A stretch of 64,000 bases of DNA, from assembly GCA_013298775.1 (NCBI GenBank), contig JAAFIV010000002.1:175873-239872 (forward strand), read 5' to 3'. Origin of the DNA: Ignavibacteria bacterium. Its GTDB lineage: Bacteria; Bacteroidota; Ignavibacteria; Kapaibacteriales; UBA4661. A program made the position numbers and the translations under genes. Shown here piece by piece: positions 26,269-35,729 of the stretch (the stretch's first letter is position 1; each line of letters begins with the position of its first letter). The notes beneath the pieces were generated by a model. That model did no database searches, was not told where the DNA came from, and worked only from the letters and a program-made list of their open reading frames with translations.

Positions 26269-28647
26269 TTACTCACTTCTCAGCGATGTTGCTGGATTCG
26301 CCTGTGCTGCCCGCCACGCCTGCCCTGCAACGGTCATAAATGCTATCACCACAGCCGCCAATCCTGCGCTGGCGAACACCCACCAAGACAAGTCCACTCG
26401 GTAGGCAAAATCCTGAAGCCACTTGCCCGCAGCCCAGTAAGCAAGCGGTGTTGCGAGGAGGATAGCAACGCCGACCAGTTTCAAAAAGTCTTTCGAGAGA
26501 AGCGCGATAATACTTGCCACCGACGCGCCCAGAACCTTGCGAATGCCGATTTCCTTCGTGCGCTGTTCGGCGGTGAAAGCGGTTAGGGCGAAAAGTCCCA
26601 AACAGCCAATGCCAATCGCCAGAATCGCAAAAATGCTCACAACCTTTGCCAATACTTGCTCGGAGGTATAGAGTGCCTCGAAATCTTTGTCCAAAAACGA
26701 ATACTCAAATGCACGATGTGGTATCACTTTTCGCCAAACATCCGATAGCGCGGCGAGCGTGGTTTGGATATTTTCGGGAGCAATTTTGACAAGCATATAA
26801 CTTGGCTGGTCGTTCAAAGAATGATAGAATATCATCGGCGTTATCGCGGAATGCAGCGATTCATGGTGGAAATCCTGCATCACACCAACCACGCGCCCTA
26901 CGCGGTTGCTGAGATTAAACGGCTTGCCCACCGCTTCCTCAGGTTTCCAGCCGAGAGTAGCCGCCATTGCTTTATTCAGCACGAAATAGCTTGTGGAATC
27001 GCCCGCCGCAACATTGGGAAGCGACGTGCCTACAAGCAGCTTTATTCCTAGTGTTTGCAATATATCGCGGTCAGTGCGGATTGCCGTTACGACAGGACGC
27101 TGATTGCTCGGAATGCCGTCGTTCATAACGGCGTAGCCATTGCTCATGGACGTGGGAGGCTGCTCCACTGGCGAAGAATTTATCACGCCTGGAGACCGCA
27201 TAATTTCTGACTTCAGCGCACTAAGCCGCTCGGCAGTCAAACGGTCGTCTATGGAGAAAACGAGTACCTGTGCAGCATTCAAGCCCAAATCTTTTGTTTG
27301 CACAAAGCTGAGTTGCTCTCGGAGAATGAGCGTTCCCGAAACCAGCACAATCGAAACAGCAAACTGCCCGACAACCAAGATTTTACGTGCTGTTTTGGCA
27401 CTTCCCTGAAGGCGAACGCCGTTTTTGAGCATTGCATCGGGACGCACAGAAGCCATATAGAATGCGGGATAGGAGCCTGCAAGTAAAGTGATAGCACCCC
27501 AAATAACAGTGCAAAAGCCGACCAATACTGGCGTAGAGAGCAAGGATATTGATAATGGTTTGGCAATAATTGTGCTAAAGATAGGTAAAACAAGCTCCAG
27601 CAGTAGCAAACCTAGCACTAGTGCTACCAACGCAAGCAGGGTTGTCTCGGCAAAAAATTGTACCGAAATATCTACGCCCCGCGCACCAACGGTTTTGCGT
27701 ACACCCACCTCGCGGGCGCGTTTCTGCGAGCGAGCAGTGGCAAGATTTGTATAATTCACGCAAGCACTCAAAAGCAGCAGTACGGCAAGCATTATCAATC
27801 CATAGACCTGATATATACTACCTTTTGGCTGACCTGGTGTAACAAACTCGGACTCAAGATAGATACTCTTGAGAGGTTCAAAACTTACAGAAAGGCTTGC
27901 TTCACCATAATCGGCAGAAATATTACGTTTGATAATATCAGGTATTTTCTTCTGCACTGCATCAATACTTGCTTGTGGGCGTAGCAGGATGTAGGTGAGG
28001 AAATTTGCACTATCCCACATCTCTTGTGTGGCATAGTGGGTTACAGACGTAAACGACGCAAAGATGCTATATTGCAAATGCGATGTACGGGGAATATCCT
28101 CAATTACGCCTGTTATTTCATACCATTTTGTGCTGCCTAAGCGAAGCGATTTCCCCAGAACTTCGATTGTTCCAAAATACTTCATCGCCATTGAGCGAGT
28201 AATGACCACTGTTTGCGGGCGACCAAGTGCTGTGCGTGGATTGCCAGCAAGCATCGGTAGTGTGAAAACTTCAAAGAGTGTGGAATCCCCGTAACAGGCT
28301 TGTTTTTCCTCAAAAGTTTTTACGCCATTCGACACCAAAAACGCACCGTAGGAATAGATGCGAACTGCGTTCTCAACTTCAGGAACGGAGCGGCGCATGA
28401 CGGGTGCAAGCGCACTGGGAGTGGACAGGATTCGTTCAGATTTCCCGCCATATCTAGGCTCATAAATCGCTCGAATAATACGCTCACTCTTGACGTGATG
28501 CGTATCGAAGGAGAGTTCGTCTTTCACGTAAAGCAAAATCGCCAAGCACGCGGCAACACCAACGGCGAGCCCGATGATATTGATTGCAGAGTACAATTTC
28601 TGCCGTAGTAGGCTTCGGAGCGCGATTTTGAGGTAGTTCTGGAACAT
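26269..28647 (-). CDS. array permease 3, tandem MacB/FtsX-domain ABC permease
   Basis: This 792-residue permease starts MFQNYLKIALRSLLRQKLYS. It has the duplicated MacB-domain/FtsX-core plan of the array, with coupling sequences SQKRAREVGVRKTVGARGVD (first core) and EQRTKEIGIRKVLGASVASI (second core). The C-terminus reads QANPATSLRSE instead of the common NPVQSLRSE. It is the upstream partner of permease 2 in a likely two-gene operon. Its leader matches that of permease 6 (see 28651-28684), which suggests a duplicated promoter. Confidence 0.88.
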   Translation of the reverse strand: MFQNYLKIALRSLLRQKLYSAINIIGLAVGVAACLAILLYVKDELSFDTHHVKSERIIRAIYEPRYGGKSERILSTPSALAPVMRRSVPEVENAVRIYSYGAFLVSNGVKTFEEKQACYGDSTLFEVFTLPMLAGNPRTALGRPQTVVITRSMAMKYFGTIEVLGKSLRLGSTKWYEITGVIEDIPRTSHLQYSIFASFTSVTHYATQEMWDSANFLTYILLRPQASIDAVQKKIPDIIKRNISADYGEASLSVSFEPLKSIYLESEFVTPGQPKGSIYQVYGLIMLAVLLLLSACVNYTNLATARSQKRAREVGVRKTVGARGVDISVQFFAETTLLALVALVLGLLLLELVLPIFSTIIAKPLSISLLSTPVLVGFCTVIWGAITLLAGSYPAFYMASVRPDAMLKNGVRLQGSAKTARKILVVGQFAVSIVLVSGTLILREQLSFVQTKDLGLNAAQVLVFSIDDRLTAERLSALKSEIMRSPGVINSSPVEQPPTSMSNGYAVMNDGIPSNQRPVVTAIRTDRDILQTLGIKLLVGTSLPNVAAGDSTSYFVLNKAMAATLGWKPEEAVGKPFNLSNRVGRVVGVMQDFHHESLHSAITPMIFYHSLNDQPSYMLVKIAPENIQTTLAALSDVWRKVIPHRAFEYSFLDKDFEALYTSEQVLAKVVSIFAILAIGIGCLGLFALTAFTAEQRTKEIGIRKVLGASVASIIALLSKDFLKLVGVAILLATPLAYWAAGKWLQDFAYRVDLSWWVFASAGLAAVVIAFMTVAGQAWRAAQANPATSLRSE

Positions 28648-28650
28648 GGC

Positions 28651-28684
28651 AATGTTGAGAAATGGGTGTGAAATACTAGATTTG
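28651..28684 (-). promoter_or_regulatory. conserved leader of permease 3
   Basis: The sequence just upstream of the permease 3 start (TTGAGAAATGGGTGTGAAA and an AGATTTG a few bases on) matches the leader of permease 6 at 38586-38615 and an orphan copy at 35424-35460. Conservation outside a coding region suggests a shared promoter or translation signal inherited by duplication. Confidence 0.5.
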
Positions 28685-28814
28685 ACCAGTTACGATTTGA
28701 ATTCACGAAGCAATCAGTCTCGACCTCGCAACCTTACTCTAAACAAATCCGTGCCAGAATTGTAAAGCAAGGTTTTATCAGCCTTTCAAGAGTTTTTTAC
28801 ATTCAGATACAAAC

Positions 28815-28863
28815 AAAAACTGTCCGCAGATGAACGGTGAATGTTCATTTGCGGACAGTTTTT
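28815..28863 (-). terminator. long-stem terminator, copy 1
   Basis: A near-perfect 21-bp stem (AAAAACTGTCCGCA and ATGAAC against GTTCAT and TGCGGACAGTTTTT) has a 7-base loop. It lies 21 bases beyond the stop of permease 4. Because both ends are A/T runs it can terminate in either direction. An almost identical element lies at 42034-42082. Confidence 0.85.
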
Positions 28864-28884
28864 CTTTGGGGATGAAGCCTTTCT

Positions 28885-31266
28885 TTACTCGCTTCGGAGT
28901 GACTGCACTGGATTCGCCCCAGCCGCTCGCCACGCCTGGCTTGCAACCGTTGCGAAGGCAATCACAATCGCCATCACGCCCGACGACGCAAAAAGCCACC
29001 ACGAGAGTTCCGTGCGATAGGCAAATTCTTGAAGCCATTTCCCGGCAGCCCAGTATGCAAGCGGTGTTGCAATCGCGATTGCCGCAAGCACAAGTATTAA
29101 AAAATCCCTCGACAACAGCGCGACAATGCTCGCCACCGACGCGCCCAACACCTTGCGAATGCCAATTTCTTTCGTGCGAGTTTCTGCCATAAATGCCGCC
29201 AATCCAAACAAGCCCAAACAGCAGACCACCACTGCAACAAGCGAGAAGTAGAGCGCGAGCCGTCCCGTTAAAACTTCAGTTTTGTAAAGTTTGTCGAAAT
29301 CTTCATCCATGAACGAATAGTCAAATGCGGCTTCGGGTTGATATTTTTCAAAACTTTTCCGCACTGCTTCGATTGTGCTGGCAAGTCCTTCGCCGTTATT
29401 GGCTGCAAGGCGCACAAATACTTGCGATGGGTTGTAGTTTATCATCATCACAAGCGGCTCCAGTTCGTAGCGAAGTGGTTGATGATGAAAATCGTTCACG
29501 ACACCGATAATTGGACCACCCACATCGCCATTGCCGCCCCACGTTACGCGCTCACCGAGTGGCTGCTGAAAACGCATGGCTTTGATGGCAGCTTCGTTGA
29601 ACATAAACGCCGACGAATCAGACGGAAATTGCGCCGAAAACCCGCGTCCTGCCTTGACGGTGATGCCCATTGTGCTAAAAAAATCGTAATCCACGTACAA
29701 TATGGAAATTGCAACAGTTTCGTTGTCCGACTTTCCGCGCCATTTCAAGCCTGTTGTGTTTGAGCCAACCGAAAGCGGCGATGTATCTGCCCCGCCAACA
29801 CTCACAACCCCTGCAATGCCCTTCAATTCTTGCTTCCACGCCTCGTAACGTTCTCGCGTCATTGCTGATGGCATCACCAACACGTTTTCACGATTAAGTC
29901 CGATGTTTGCATTTTTGATAAAATCCATTTGGCGATACACAATCGTTGTGGCGCAAATAAACGCGACGGCAATCGTGAACTCAAACACCACCAAGCCGCG
30001 CCGAAATGCCAATGCTCCACGCCCAGATTTCACCGCACCTTTGAGGACGCTTGAGGTATTCATGCCTGAGAGCATCAGCGCGGGATACAAACCCGAAATC
30101 AAGCCCGCAAGCAGCACCAATCCAAGCATGGTGGCATAGAAAAGCGGCTGCGAATACGGAACAAAAATTTCCACTTTCATCATCGTGCGCAGCGCAGGCA
30201 GCACCGCTTCGACGAGCAATATTGCGAGCGGCAGCGATAACAATGCTGTCAGCACGGACTCGCTCCAAACCTGCCCCATAAGCGCGAAACGCGACGCACC
30301 AACGACTTTGCGAATGCCGATTTCCTTACCGCGCCGTGCGGCTCTCGCGGTAGCGAGATTCATAAAATTCACGCACGCAATGAGCAGCACCAACACAGCA
30401 ATCACCACAAAGAGACGCACACTTTCGATGCGCCCGCCAGCTTGTACGCCATTTTCAAACTTATTGTAGAGATACATTTCTGACATTGGTTGCGCGAAAA
30501 TTTCGTCTTCGTTGTCAGCTTTGCGCTTCAGAAGTGGTTTCAGTTTTGCATTCAGACTTTCGGTAAATGCTGGGCTGACGGGCTGCGTGGTTTGGATAAA
30601 TACGCGAAACGTGTTGTTGTCCCACTTACGGTAGTTTGGATGTTTTGTAATGTAGTCATCAAGCGGCGTAACGTAGTCGCCTTCAAGGCTCGCTGTTTTG
30701 GGAATGTTGCGATAAACCGCAGTAACGGTGCGGGATTCTTCGCCATCAATTTTTACGACATTGCCAAGAACATTGGTCGTACCGAAAAGTTTTATCGCAA
30801 GCTCTTCCGAAAGCAGAATGGATGAGGGTTTCAGGAATTGTGGCGTAATGCCGCCTTGCACAAAGGGCAGCGTGAAGACGCGGAAAACGTCTTCGTTTGC
30901 ATTCATGCCTGTCGCACGAAACGAGCGCACACGCCCGCCTACTGTCGCGCTGACGGCAGTGCTGCTGTAATTGAGTGCGGCGGCATATTTAATTTCAGGA
31001 AACTCCGCTTTTAGCGTGGTCGCAAGCGGTCCGGCATGGGCGGAGTAGGTCGCAATTTCCTTGCTGTGATGCTCATTGCGGCGCAGAAAATAGGTATTGT
31101 CGAGGTTTTCATTGAAGCGATTAAAGCTCCATTGCCAATGCACCCACAGCATAATCGTAAGGCAACACGCCAAGCCCATGGCGAAGCCCAAAATGTTGAG
31201 CGCAGTATAAACTCTGCCCCGCAGAAGGCTGCGAAGCGTGGTTTTTAGGTAGTTACGAAGAAGCAT
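28885..31266 (-). CDS. array permease 4, tandem MacB/FtsX-domain ABC permease
   Basis: This is a 793-residue permease starting MLLRNYLKTTLRSLLRGRVY. The further upstream Met at 31317 would add 17 residues unlike any paralogue. Both core coupling sequences are intact (ARRGKEIGIRKVVGASRFAL and ETRTKEIGIRKVLGASVASI). The second core has MAET in place of the TAEQ of most copies. The extracytoplasmic domains are diverged. It is followed by a strong terminator. Upstream of its start lies the 3' relic of another permease, so its original upstream neighbour was lost. Confidence 0.87.
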   Translation of the reverse strand: MLLRNYLKTTLRSLLRGRVYTALNILGFAMGLACCLTIMLWVHWQWSFNRFNENLDNTYFLRRNEHHSKEIATYSAHAGPLATTLKAEFPEIKYAAALNYSSTAVSATVGGRVRSFRATGMNANEDVFRVFTLPFVQGGITPQFLKPSSILLSEELAIKLFGTTNVLGNVVKIDGEESRTVTAVYRNIPKTASLEGDYVTPLDDYITKHPNYRKWDNNTFRVFIQTTQPVSPAFTESLNAKLKPLLKRKADNEDEIFAQPMSEMYLYNKFENGVQAGGRIESVRLFVVIAVLVLLIACVNFMNLATARAARRGKEIGIRKVVGASRFALMGQVWSESVLTALLSLPLAILLVEAVLPALRTMMKVEIFVPYSQPLFYATMLGLVLLAGLISGLYPALMLSGMNTSSVLKGAVKSGRGALAFRRGLVVFEFTIAVAFICATTIVYRQMDFIKNANIGLNRENVLVMPSAMTRERYEAWKQELKGIAGVVSVGGADTSPLSVGSNTTGLKWRGKSDNETVAISILYVDYDFFSTMGITVKAGRGFSAQFPSDSSAFMFNEAAIKAMRFQQPLGERVTWGGNGDVGGPIIGVVNDFHHQPLRYELEPLVMMINYNPSQVFVRLAANNGEGLASTIEAVRKSFEKYQPEAAFDYSFMDEDFDKLYKTEVLTGRLALYFSLVAVVVCCLGLFGLAAFMAETRTKEIGIRKVLGASVASIVALLSRDFLILVLAAIAIATPLAYWAAGKWLQEFAYRTELSWWLFASSGVMAIVIAFATVASQAWRAAGANPVQSLRSE

Positions 31267-31364
31267 AACGAACTCTCCCGTAAGAAAAATGGAACAAATC
31301 AACGATGACAATTCCAAGATGTACGAGAGAGTTCGTAGAAAGTTTCGGGGAGAAAAGTTGTTTG

Positions 31365-31430
31365 TTACTCGCTTCTGAGTGATTGTACGGGATTCGCCTC
31401 AGCCGCTCGCCACGCCTCGCTTGCAACCCT
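31365..31430 (-). pseudogene. relic: 3' end of a lost array permease
   Basis: Read leftward, 21 codons plus a stop encode a C-terminus of the array type, ending in RAAEANPVQSLRSE and preceded by VASEAW. Nothing upstream continues it: after about 80 bases of unrelated sequence comes the 3' end of an outer-membrane protein gene. It is therefore an orphan 3' end. The relic shows a permease once stood between permease 4 and the present outer-membrane protein gene. Confidence 0.85.
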
Positions 31431-31507
31431 TATCAATACTGTTTATTGCAGATACAAGATTGGTGCTATTGAAGAACTTCCCAATCCTTCGCCTTCAAGC
31501 ACTTTTA

Positions 31508-32809
31508 TCAATTAAAAACCCGTGCCGGAAACATGACGAATTGTATAAAGTTAAACTCGAAATTCGTCAGTGCGACCGTACTTCCGCGCACACTCATCGT
31601 CGCACCAGGCGTGTAGCGGAGGTTCGTGCGAAGCAGCCACCAATCCACATCCGACGGGCGAATATCCCAACCGAAGGTAAGTCCTGGCAGCCACTTGGTT
31701 TCAAACTGTTCCCATGCAGGATTGTTGCCGTCCTGCTCCGCATAGCGCATGGCATCTCGACCAAAATGTACACCGACAAACGGCACAAAACCGTTCCAAT
31801 TCACAAGATTTTTGTTCACCTCCAAAGCCACTGAAAAGCGCGTTTGCTGCTGGCGTAAACCAAAGGCACTTGTGCCAGTGTTCATGTTGCGAAGAATGAG
31901 GTTTACTCCTAGCTCTAGGTCGTAAAAAAAGTAACCAATGCCCATATCTGCAAGAAAAGCACCATTCACAACGGGAGATGCAAACGGGTAGTTTTCTCGC
32001 GTATATGCAGACCCACTGCCAGCAACGAATGCGCTGGATGGTCCGATAGCAAGAGTGAACGTACTCATTGAGTTTTTGCTCGTCAAATCTTCTTTACGCT
32101 TGGCTTCCTGACCACTCTTTTCATAGTTTTCAAACGGTAATGTTGTTTCAAAAACATACTTCAAGCCCAGTGTTAATGCCGTTGGTGGAATATCCATTTC
32201 TGCCGATTGTGTGCGGGTGTACCACTGGCGGACTTTGGTGTCGAAAATATACCGCGTACCTGCTTCGATGATGAAATTATCCAACTGATACGCTATGCCG
32301 CCGAGTGCTGCAAGGCGCGTGAGGTCTATGCCCGGAGAATTCCCAATATCGCTATTTGTTTGTGAATAACCGCCTCCCGACCACGCCACACCGAGATATG
32401 GACGAAGGGTGTTTTTTTCCAAACGCCAAGGATAAATTTTCGCACCTGTTTCAACGCCTGTATTGTAGCCATATTGTGTGTTCCCCGCTTGAGACCTGAT
32501 TCCGCCAAGCTCGAAAGCAACATAGAAATCAGCGTGTCCCCAAAAGTGCATTCCGCCCCAGTGAACACGGGGTGAGAAGCGTCCTGAGAGTGAGTTAGAC
32601 CGCACATTTCCATTGTCGAGGTAGTTAAAATACCCGCCCGACGGCTGCCACTGCCCTTCTGCACTAAAGTACATTTGTGCAAAACGGTGTTTTGTGTTGC
32701 CGCCTTCCACGAATGGCTGGGCGTGAAGCGTCTTCAAACCGAACACTGCGGTTAAAAAGAGAACACCAGCAATCGAAATACGAAAGCGTTGTGGCTGATA
32801 AATATTCAT
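31508..32809 (-). CDS. porin-like outer-membrane beta-barrel protein
   Basis: This 433-residue protein begins with a signal peptide (MNIYQPQRFRISIAGVLFLT, then ...GLKTLHAQ). The mature part is rich in alternating hydrophobic/aromatic strands and Gly/Asn turns, typical of a beta barrel, with strands such as SGRFSPRVHWGGMHFWG and ALTLGLKYVFE. The C-terminus FNFIQFVMFPARVFN is also strand-like. Met at 32809 is chosen because it gives the signal peptide; a longer frame upstream looks non-coding. Family was not recognised. It is the only non-permease gene on the leftward strand inside the array. It sits between a permease relic and permease 5, so it may have been inserted. Confidence 0.7.
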   Translation of the reverse strand: MNIYQPQRFRISIAGVLFLTAVFGLKTLHAQPFVEGGNTKHRFAQMYFSAEGQWQPSGGYFNYLDNGNVRSNSLSGRFSPRVHWGGMHFWGHADFYVAFELGGIRSQAGNTQYGYNTGVETGAKIYPWRLEKNTLRPYLGVAWSGGGYSQTNSDIGNSPGIDLTRLAALGGIAYQLDNFIIEAGTRYIFDTKVRQWYTRTQSAEMDIPPTALTLGLKYVFETTLPFENYEKSGQEAKRKEDLTSKNSMSTFTLAIGPSSAFVAGSGSAYTRENYPFASPVVNGAFLADMGIGYFFYDLELGVNLILRNMNTGTSAFGLRQQQTRFSVALEVNKNLVNWNGFVPFVGVHFGRDAMRYAEQDGNNPAWEQFETKWLPGLTFGWDIRPSDVDWWLLRTNLRYTPGATMSVRGSTVALTNFEFNFIQFVMFPARVFN

Positions 32810-32930
32810 GTGTACTGAACAAATGGTAGATAGAATGGTGATAACAAGAGGCAGCAAACTAGGCATTTCTTTGAGATTACGCAATGGGAACCACCGTGCA
32901 AAGCTATGGCTAGCCCAATGAGTTATCTCC

Positions 32931-35312
32931 TCACTCACTTCTGAGCGATTGTACGGGATTCGCCTCTGCCGCCCGCCACGCCTGACTTCCAACGGTCAAA
33001 GCCGCCGTAGCAAGAGCAATGCTGCCCGCAAGCAGAGCCAATGTTGCATCAAGCTCTATGCGATAGGCGTAATCTTGCAGCCAATTCGTTGCCGACCAGT
33101 ATGCAAGCGGTGTTGCGAGAATAAACGCAATAGCAACCAGCACCAAAAACTCGCGCCCAACAAGGCTGATGATATTCCCCACCGACGCGCCCAAGACCTT
33201 GCGAATACCGATTTCCTTCGTGCGCTGCTCCGTTGCAAGTAGCGTCAATCCGAGCAATCCCATGACCGAAATGCCGAGCGCGAAGGCGGAGGCAAGTGCA
33301 ATCATATTCCGCCAATGCTCACTGTTGCTGTATTGGCGGCGATTTTCTTCATCCAAAAAGGTGTAGTTGAAAGGGCGCAATGGTACAAGCCTTTGGTAGG
33401 CGTTTTCTATTGCCGCCAGTGTTTGCAGCTTGTTTGCGGGATTGATACGCAGCAACAATTTCCCAAACGGCAATTCCGAACCGTAGATAAAGAGTTGCGG
33501 GCGAATGGGATATTGCAGCGATTCGTAATGATAATCCTTCACCACGCCAACAACGGTCACGTTTCGCGCCTTGCCATTGAAAAAATCAATGCGCTTTCCA
33601 ATGGCATCTTGCCAGCCCGCAGCCCGCACGTACGCTTCGTTCACGAGAACTGCATCGGTTGAATCGCCCCGTAATTCTTGCGAAAAATTGCGCCCTGCGG
33701 CGAGGCGACAATTCATCGTTTTCAGAAAATCATGGTCAATATGCTCGTAAGAAATGGCTATTTCCTTACCGTTTACTTTTGAATTTGTCCCAAACCACCA
33801 TTCTGTGCGAGGTGTAAGGTTTTCTACGCCCGCAATTTTCGCAAATTCCGCTTTTAACATTGCTTGACGCGGCAGATTATCTGCCTCCGGCAATGAAATC
33901 GCCACAAGGTTGCTGCTATCGTAGCCCAAATCTTTTGTGGTGAGGAAACTAAACTGCTTCGAGAGCGTAATGGTGCCGATGAGAAGGAATATCGTGAGTG
34001 CGAATTGCACCACAATCAGTACCCGCGCCACAGCACTTTTGCGCACCATTGGGCTTCTCGCACTCAGCGTTTGCGAAGCCTCGAAGCGCGAAACCACCAG
34101 TGCCGGATATACGCCCGCAGCCAGCCCCGTAACGAAGAACAATAGCCCCAAGGCAAGTAGTAACGGCGCGTCCAGCATAGAGACTAATTGAAAATGTTTC
34201 CCTGCCACAATATTGAACATTGGCAAAATGAGTTCCGCAATGCCAAGCGCGACCGCAAAGGCAATGCTTGTTTGCAGAAAAGATTCCGTGAGAAATTGTG
34301 CGATAATCTGGCTGCGCCTGCTACCAATCGTCTTGCGAATGGCGATTTCACGCGCTCGGCGAGAGGACTGTGCAATACTCAAACTCACAAAATTGATGCA
34401 CGCGAGCAGCAAAATGCCAAGCGCGATTGCACCGAGAACCTTGGAATAGAGCGGGTTACCAGCATTAGCAATGCCGATATTTACTTCTGTTGATAAGTGC
34501 ATTTCGGTCAAAGGCTGCACCGACCAGATAAATTGCCCATCCCAGCCGTGTTTGCGCTCGCTTTCCATTTCGGTTTTCGCTTTTGTTGCAAAGACCCGCG
34601 CCATTGTTGCGGTGATTTCTTGCACATCCGCGCCTTCACGCAAAAGCAAAAACGTCGGATAGGAAAGCGTCATCCACGTTGGGTCGGGATTTTTTGCGGC
34701 AAAGGTGCTGAAGGACAAAACAATGCCAAAGGTGATGGACGAGTTCTGCGGCGGGTTCTTCGCAACGCCAGAAACCACGTAGGTTTGAAAGCTATTTCGC
34801 TCTTCAATTTCTATTGATTTTCCCACGACATTGGTCGTGCCGAAATACTTTTGCGCCGTTTCCTCACTCAGCACAACGGAGTACGCACCTGATAAAACCG
34901 TGCTTGGATTGCCACTGAGAAGCGGAAACGTAAAGACGGTGAAGAAATTATCATCCACCCACGTTGCTTTTTCGTTGAATGTTTTCGCGCCAATTTTCAG
35001 CAGAGCATCACGCTCCCGAACACGCACAAAATCTCGTATTGCGGGGATTTCTTCCTTGAAGGCAGGACCTTGCACCATAGAGGCAATGCCCATTGTATGA
35101 CCAACGCCCAGCTTGTCCAGTGGGCGACACGTGATGCGAGCAAGGTTTGGAGCGTTTGTGTGGAAGCGGTCGAAACTGAGTTCGTCTTTGATGAACAGCA
35201 CAATCACCACACAGCACGCCAGCCCAAGGCTCAAGCCGATAATGTTGATTGCAGCAAGCATTTTGCGCCGAAGAAGACCGCGCAGAGCGAGAGAAAGATG
35301 ATTTTGAAACAT
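32931..35312 (-). CDS. array permease 5, tandem MacB/FtsX-domain ABC permease
   Basis: This 793-residue permease starts MFQNHLSLALRGLLRRKMLA. The first core has SRRAREIAIRKTIGSRRSQI and the second EQRTKEIGIRKVLGASVGNI, followed by SLVGREFLVLV in place of the usual LLSKDFLKLV. This makes it the most diverged copy in the last coupling helix. It has two extracytoplasmic domains and eight predicted helices as elsewhere. Only 42 bases upstream of its start lies the orphan stop of another permease (35355). It therefore used to be the downstream partner in a permease pair. Confidence 0.88.
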   Translation of the reverse strand: MFQNHLSLALRGLLRRKMLAAINIIGLSLGLACCVVIVLFIKDELSFDRFHTNAPNLARITCRPLDKLGVGHTMGIASMVQGPAFKEEIPAIRDFVRVRERDALLKIGAKTFNEKATWVDDNFFTVFTFPLLSGNPSTVLSGAYSVVLSEETAQKYFGTTNVVGKSIEIEERNSFQTYVVSGVAKNPPQNSSITFGIVLSFSTFAAKNPDPTWMTLSYPTFLLLREGADVQEITATMARVFATKAKTEMESERKHGWDGQFIWSVQPLTEMHLSTEVNIGIANAGNPLYSKVLGAIALGILLLACINFVSLSIAQSSRRAREIAIRKTIGSRRSQIIAQFLTESFLQTSIAFAVALGIAELILPMFNIVAGKHFQLVSMLDAPLLLALGLLFFVTGLAAGVYPALVVSRFEASQTLSARSPMVRKSAVARVLIVVQFALTIFLLIGTITLSKQFSFLTTKDLGYDSSNLVAISLPEADNLPRQAMLKAEFAKIAGVENLTPRTEWWFGTNSKVNGKEIAISYEHIDHDFLKTMNCRLAAGRNFSQELRGDSTDAVLVNEAYVRAAGWQDAIGKRIDFFNGKARNVTVVGVVKDYHYESLQYPIRPQLFIYGSELPFGKLLLRINPANKLQTLAAIENAYQRLVPLRPFNYTFLDEENRRQYSNSEHWRNMIALASAFALGISVMGLLGLTLLATEQRTKEIGIRKVLGASVGNIISLVGREFLVLVAIAFILATPLAYWSATNWLQDYAYRIELDATLALLAGSIALATAALTVGSQAWRAAEANPVQSLRSE

Positions 35313-35354
35313 AATTTTTTTGGAAATAATTGTTGAAAAATTTCATATTGGTTG

Positions 35355-35387
35355 TTACTCGCTTCTGAGCGATTGCACGAGATTCGC
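35355..35387 (-). pseudogene. relic: last ten codons of a lost array permease
   Basis: Read leftward, ANLVQSLRSE plus stop is the conserved C-terminus of the array permeases (usual form ANPVQSLRSE). The frame is closed by a stop just before it, and no permease sequence follows upstream. About 37 bases further on lies a copy of the permease leader (35424-35460). The whole body of a permease gene is missing between its own end and its own leader. Confidence 0.8.
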
Positions 35388-35423
35388 CTACGCAACAACC
35401 ATAAAAAATGTAACGCTATTACC

Positions 35424-35460
35424 ATTTTGAAAAATGGGTATGAACGTGTAGGTTTGTAGA
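35424..35460 (-). promoter_or_regulatory. orphan permease leader
   Basis: ATTTTGAAAAATGGGTATGA and the following GTGTAGGTTTGT match the leader of permease 6 (ATTTTGAGAAATGGGTTTGA, GTGTAGATTTGT) with about five differences over 36 bases. No permease gene follows it leftward, only the ten-codon relic. If still active it would transcribe into permease 5. Confidence 0.6.
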
Positions 35461-35510
35461 GTAGTTCAAAGCATGAGAATTCAAATTTTCGTCATACTAT
35501 CGTAAAAACT

Positions 35511-35729
35511 ATGGACGCGCTTACATCGGAAATTGTTCACTATCTGGAAACTCTTCCGCTTGCGAAAAAACAAGCAGTCTTGGAGCTTGTGAAACCCGCA
35601 GAAAATAGCGCGGTACAGCCAGATTCTTGGCAAAAAAGATGGCTCGAAGCCCCCGTTATGACCGAAGAAGAAGAGCGCAATATCGTGGCAATTCACAACG
35701 AACTCAATGAATGGACAATCAAGTCATGA
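35511..35729 (+). CDS. probable VapC antitoxin
   Basis: This 72-residue protein is read in an ATGA overlap with the following PIN toxin gene. The start MDALTSEIVHYLETLPLAKK resembles small antitoxins of the DUF2281 kind. The middle is Pro/Gln-rich, and the C-terminal half is acidic (MTEEEERNIVAIHNELNEW), as expected for the part that wraps a PIN toxin. The DNA-binding fold is not obvious, so the call rests mainly on gene order. The module is placed in front of the 3' end of permease 6, running against it. Confidence 0.6.
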   Translation: MDALTSEIVHYLETLPLAKKQAVLELVKPAENSAVQPDSWQKRWLEAPVMTEEEERNIVAIHNELNEWTIKS

